From Candidatus Stahliibacteriota bacterium (lineage in GTDB: Bacteria > Hydrothermota > Tepidihabitantia > B3-TA06): a stretch of DNA of 7,621 bases. The position numbers were made by a program, and so were the translations under genes. Below are positions 5,947-7,621 of this stretch, in pieces. Location of the stretch: positions 1 through 7,621 of the forward strand of contig JAUVJT010000101.1 of assembly GCA_030592225.1 (NCBI GenBank). The letters are read 5' to 3'. Positions within the stretch are counted from its first letter, which is position 1; the number at the start of each line of letters is the position of its first letter. The notes beneath the pieces were generated by a model. That model was not told the origin of the DNA. It saw only the letters and a list, made by a program, of their open reading frames with translations, and searched no databases.

Positions 5947-6588
5947 ATGAAGCTACTCCAGCTGGTAGACCCAAGGTTTAGCTGGGTTATGACAGTGATT
6001 CTCGGAGTTTCGATTATTGCAATCGCATTAATCGTGGAACGGTTTATCTATTTCGGTAAACGACGTGTCAAACCGGATAAGTTCTTCGAGAAGGTTAAGG
6101 AAACGTTTCAAACAGGCGGTATTCCAGAGGTTCTCGCTCTCGTAAAGAACTACGACGTTCCTTTTGCGTACGTCGTTCGAGCAGGGTTTGAGAACTATAC
6201 CCTTCCTGATGAAATGATTGCAGAGCTGATGGAAAGCGCGATTCTACAGCAGCGCACCAAGATGGAGCGTTTCTTTGGAGGCCTGATGACGATAGGCAAC
6301 GTGGGACCTCTTCTGGGCCTTTTGGGTACGGTACTGGGTCTCGTCGCAGCGTTCGGCAACATTGCTGAATCCGGATCCGGCGGTCCTGCCGTTGTTGCGA
6401 AGGGCGTTAAGGAAGCTCTCTACACCACTGCTTTCGGATTGATAGTTGCTATTCCTACTATCTTTGCCTTCAACTATTATGCCAAGAAATCCACCGATAT
6501 GACCGATGAGATGGAGGCCTTTATGCGCCATATTCTCAAGCTCATCTCCGAGTCCAAAGGTGGTTCATATGAAGATTCGCAAGCCTAG
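5947..6588 (+). CDS. MotA/TolQ/ExbB-family proton channel protein (213 aa)
   Basis: This is the inner-membrane subunit that, with ExbD-type partners, forms a proton-driven stator energising a periplasm-spanning partner. The start ATG 5947 follows AAAGGAGG (5935-5942). Three membrane helices fit the family: about residues 13-34, 116-138 and 155-178, with a cytoplasmic loop of about 80 residues between the first two. The signature GPLLGLLGTVLGLVAAF (120-136) and the ALYTTAFGLIVAIP stretch (157-170) are clear. The polar residues T128 and T161 match the conserved threonines that line the proton path in E. coli ExbB (T148 and T181). Length is typical for the family. It is the first gene after the promoter at 5889-5917, and its last 20 bp overlap the next gene. 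Sequence alone does not separate ExbB, TolQ and AglR-like roles, so no symbol is given. Confidence 0.95.
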   Translation: MKLLQLVDPRFSWVMTVILGVSIIAIALIVERFIYFGKRRVKPDKFFEKVKETFQTGGIPEVLALVKNYDVPFAYVVRAGFENYTLPDEMIAELMESAILQQRTKMERFFGGLMTIGNVGPLLGLLGTVLGLVAAFGNIAESGSGGPAVVAKGVKEALYTTAFGLIVAIPTIFAFNYYAKKSTDMTDEMEAFMRHILKLISESKGGSYEDSQA

Positions 6589-7003
6589 CAGGAAATCTCA
6601 CCCGGCAGGTGAGGCTCAGATAACCTCTTTGATTGATATAGCGCTGAGCCTGGTGATCTTCTTCATAGTTACTCTCCCTGCTTTGTTGGAGAGCGGCATC
6701 TTTGTCAGGGCCCCAGGTGTTACAGAGGTAGGCGGGGCCGACCAGGGCGATGAGTTCAAGGTCGCCATCTATCTCAGAGCCGACGGTCTCTACCTTTTGA
6801 ACGATGAGCCGGTTGAGAAGGAACAGCTTGGACCCCTTATCGAACTTCTGCTTCAACGCAGCACTGATAAGATGGTGATTATTCGTGCCGATGGTGCGGT
6901 CAGTCATGGAGATGTAGTCGAGATTCTCGACCTGGCAAAGGAGAAGAAAGCGGTAAAACTGGCGCTCCTGCGAGGCAAGGAGCTTGAAGAAGGCGGTTTG
7001 TAA
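6569..7003 (+). CDS. ExbD/TolR-family protein with conserved membrane aspartate (144 aa)
   Basis: The start ATG 6569 was chosen over an upstream ATG at 6506 because it is preceded by AAAGGTGG (6556-6563), gives the normal short basic cytoplasmic N-terminus (MKIRKPSRK) and overlaps the upstream gene by only 20 bp. One membrane helix spans about residues 18-40. It contains D23 in the motif ITSLIDIAL, equivalent to the proton-binding D25 of E. coli ExbD and D23 of TolR. A periplasmic ExbD/TolR fold follows, with FKVAIYLRADGLYLL (63-77), KMVIIRADG (101-109) and a final VKLALL strand. It should dimerise within the ring formed by the preceding channel protein. The stop TAA overlaps the next start (TAATG), a hallmark of coupled translation and matched stoichiometry. 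Confidence 0.93.
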   Translation: MKIRKPSRKSHPAGEAQITSLIDIALSLVIFFIVTLPALLESGIFVRAPGVTEVGGADQGDEFKVAIYLRADGLYLLNDEPVEKEQLGPLIELLLQRSTDKMVIIRADGAVSHGDVVEILDLAKEKKAVKLALLRGKELEEGGL

Positions 7004-7458
7004 TGGCTGGAAAGAGAGCGAAACGCGAACTTGACATCCAGCAGGCACTCATGCCCATGGCTGGTGTGGCGCTTATTATCGTTTTGATGATGATGATGAC
7101 TGCAACGAAGCTTCTTTCTCATGAGGATACTCCAGTGAAGGTACCTAGGGCCAACACAATGGAACGAAAGACCGAGGATAACCTGACCATAGCTCTTCTT
7201 GGCACAGCGGATAATCCGGAAGACCGTGAGTTGTACTTGAACGATTCGCTCATGAGCCTGACCAGTATAGAACGACTGGTTCAACAGAAGATGCTTGAAG
7301 ACCCCTATTATCTTGTTGTGATTCGCGCCGATAGAGACGCCCCATCGCAATGGCCTATGGATCTGTTAACGATGATTAAGGGAGCAGATGCGCAGCGTAT
7401 AGCTATATCCACCAAGCGCAAAAGCAAAAAAACAGAAGAAGCCACCGAAGGCGAGTAA
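7003..7458 (+). CDS. Second ExbD-like protein, lacking the membrane aspartate (151 aa)
   Basis: The start ATG 7003 overlaps the preceding TAA (TAATG). A basic N-terminus (MAGKRAKRE) leads into one membrane helix at about residues 12-37, rich in methionine (MMMM at 29-32). The helix has no Asp or Glu: where ExbD proteins have the proton-binding Asp there is MPMAGVALII, with G21 in the most likely equivalent position. The periplasmic part keeps ExbD features, including NLTIALL (60-66), ELYLND (76-81) and LVVIRAD (104-110), the last shared with the IRAD of the preceding protein. A charged Lys/Glu tail (138-151) ends it. It probably forms a heterodimer with the preceding ExbD, contributing structure or partner contact but not proton transfer. 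Family membership is fairly sure; the heterodimer idea is inference. Confidence 0.85.
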   Translation: MAGKRAKRELDIQQALMPMAGVALIIVLMMMMTATKLLSHEDTPVKVPRANTMERKTEDNLTIALLGTADNPEDRELYLNDSLMSLTSIERLVQQKMLEDPYYLVVIRADRDAPSQWPMDLLTMIKGADAQRIAISTKRKSKKTEEATEGE

Positions 7459-7470
7459 AGGAGATAAGAA

Positions 7471-7621
7471 ATGCCTAAAATTATGGGATTTTATTACAGT
7501 CCGCGTCCGAAAGATTGGGTGCGGGCATGGAGGCTGGCCCTTTCTAATACGGTTCGCGGTATTGGTGACTTGTTCTCGAACAAGCGTCTGTGGGTCGGTG
7601 TTGCTGTTTCCGTGCTGCTGC
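7471..7621 (+). CDS. Inner-membrane protein, N-terminal fragment (possible TonB-type transducer)
   Basis: ATG 7471 follows AAAGGAGA (7457-7464), which overlaps the preceding stop. The frame is open to the window end, showing 50 residues. They are a basic, tryptophan-containing segment of about 43 residues followed by the start of a hydrophobic helix (LWVGVAVSVLL), with the signature of an N-in single-pass protein. In ExbB-ExbD-ExbD operons the next gene is commonly a TonB-family protein or another single-pass transducer, so that is the likeliest identity. The 43-residue cytoplasmic segment is longer than in E. coli TonB. No domain is visible in the part available, so the assignment rests on position and topology. 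Confidence 0.7.
   Translation, partial: MPKIMGFYYSPRPKDWVRAWRLALSNTVRGIGDLFSNKRLWVGVAVSVLL

Noticed and set aside
6506..6568. Upstream ATG giving a 165-residue version of the first ExbD
   Set aside because: It would overlap the exbB-type gene by 83 bp and put an odd Ser/Pro-rich extension before the normal basic N-terminus. ATG 6569 has an AAAGGTGG motif at good spacing.

Overview
The window looks like part of an envelope-machinery locus from a diderm (Gram-negative-type) bacterium. All real genes lie on the + strand and use standard starts, with clear AGGAGG-type Shine-Dalgarno sequences at several of them. ExbB/TolQ-, ExbD/TolR- and apparently TonB-type genes need an outer membrane to act on, which supports a diderm host. 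I cannot name the species. Long exported TPR proteins beside ExbB-ExbD-ExbD genes fit poorly characterised diderm phyla as well as gliding deltaproteobacteria. Composition is mixed: about 62% GC by hand count in the 5' third of the large TPR gene, but about 40-48% in the flanking genes.

Layout. Bases 2-5335 are a TPR block. It holds the 3' end of a TPR gene (2-1027), a second exported TPR protein overlapping it by 22 bp (1006-2601), a small gene starting on the last base of the preceding stop codon (2601-2783), and a large 831-residue TPR protein with its own candidate promoter (2840-5335). The three TPR proteins are paralogues. The fragment aligns without gaps over about 200 residues to the C-terminal part of the 831-residue protein, and the middle protein carries the same C-terminal module in more divergent form. 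Bases 5336-5946 are non-coding. They hold a probable 212-bp MITE-like element inserted at the stop codon of the large TPR gene, a hairpin that may act as terminator, a compact set of contiguous helices predicting a three-way junction, and a near-consensus sigma-70-type promoter. Bases 5947-7621 are a tightly packed operon: an ExbB/TolQ/MotA-family channel protein, an ExbD with the conserved membrane aspartate, a second ExbD-like protein without any acidic residue in its membrane helix, and the start of an inner-membrane protein that is cut by the window end.

Interpretation. ExbB/ExbD complexes use the proton motive force to move a partner reaching across the periplasm. The exported TPR paralogues next door are plausible periplasmic scaffold or adaptor subunits of the same machine, comparable in outline to Tol-Pal/CpoB or the Myxococcus Agl/Glt gliding motor. 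That link is inferred from neighbourhood only. The most unusual points are the TPR paralogue trio, the ExbD pair with one member lacking the membrane aspartate, an 18-bp perfect palindrome inside a signal-peptide coding region, the MITE-like element at a stop codon, and the structured element upstream of the exbB-type promoter.
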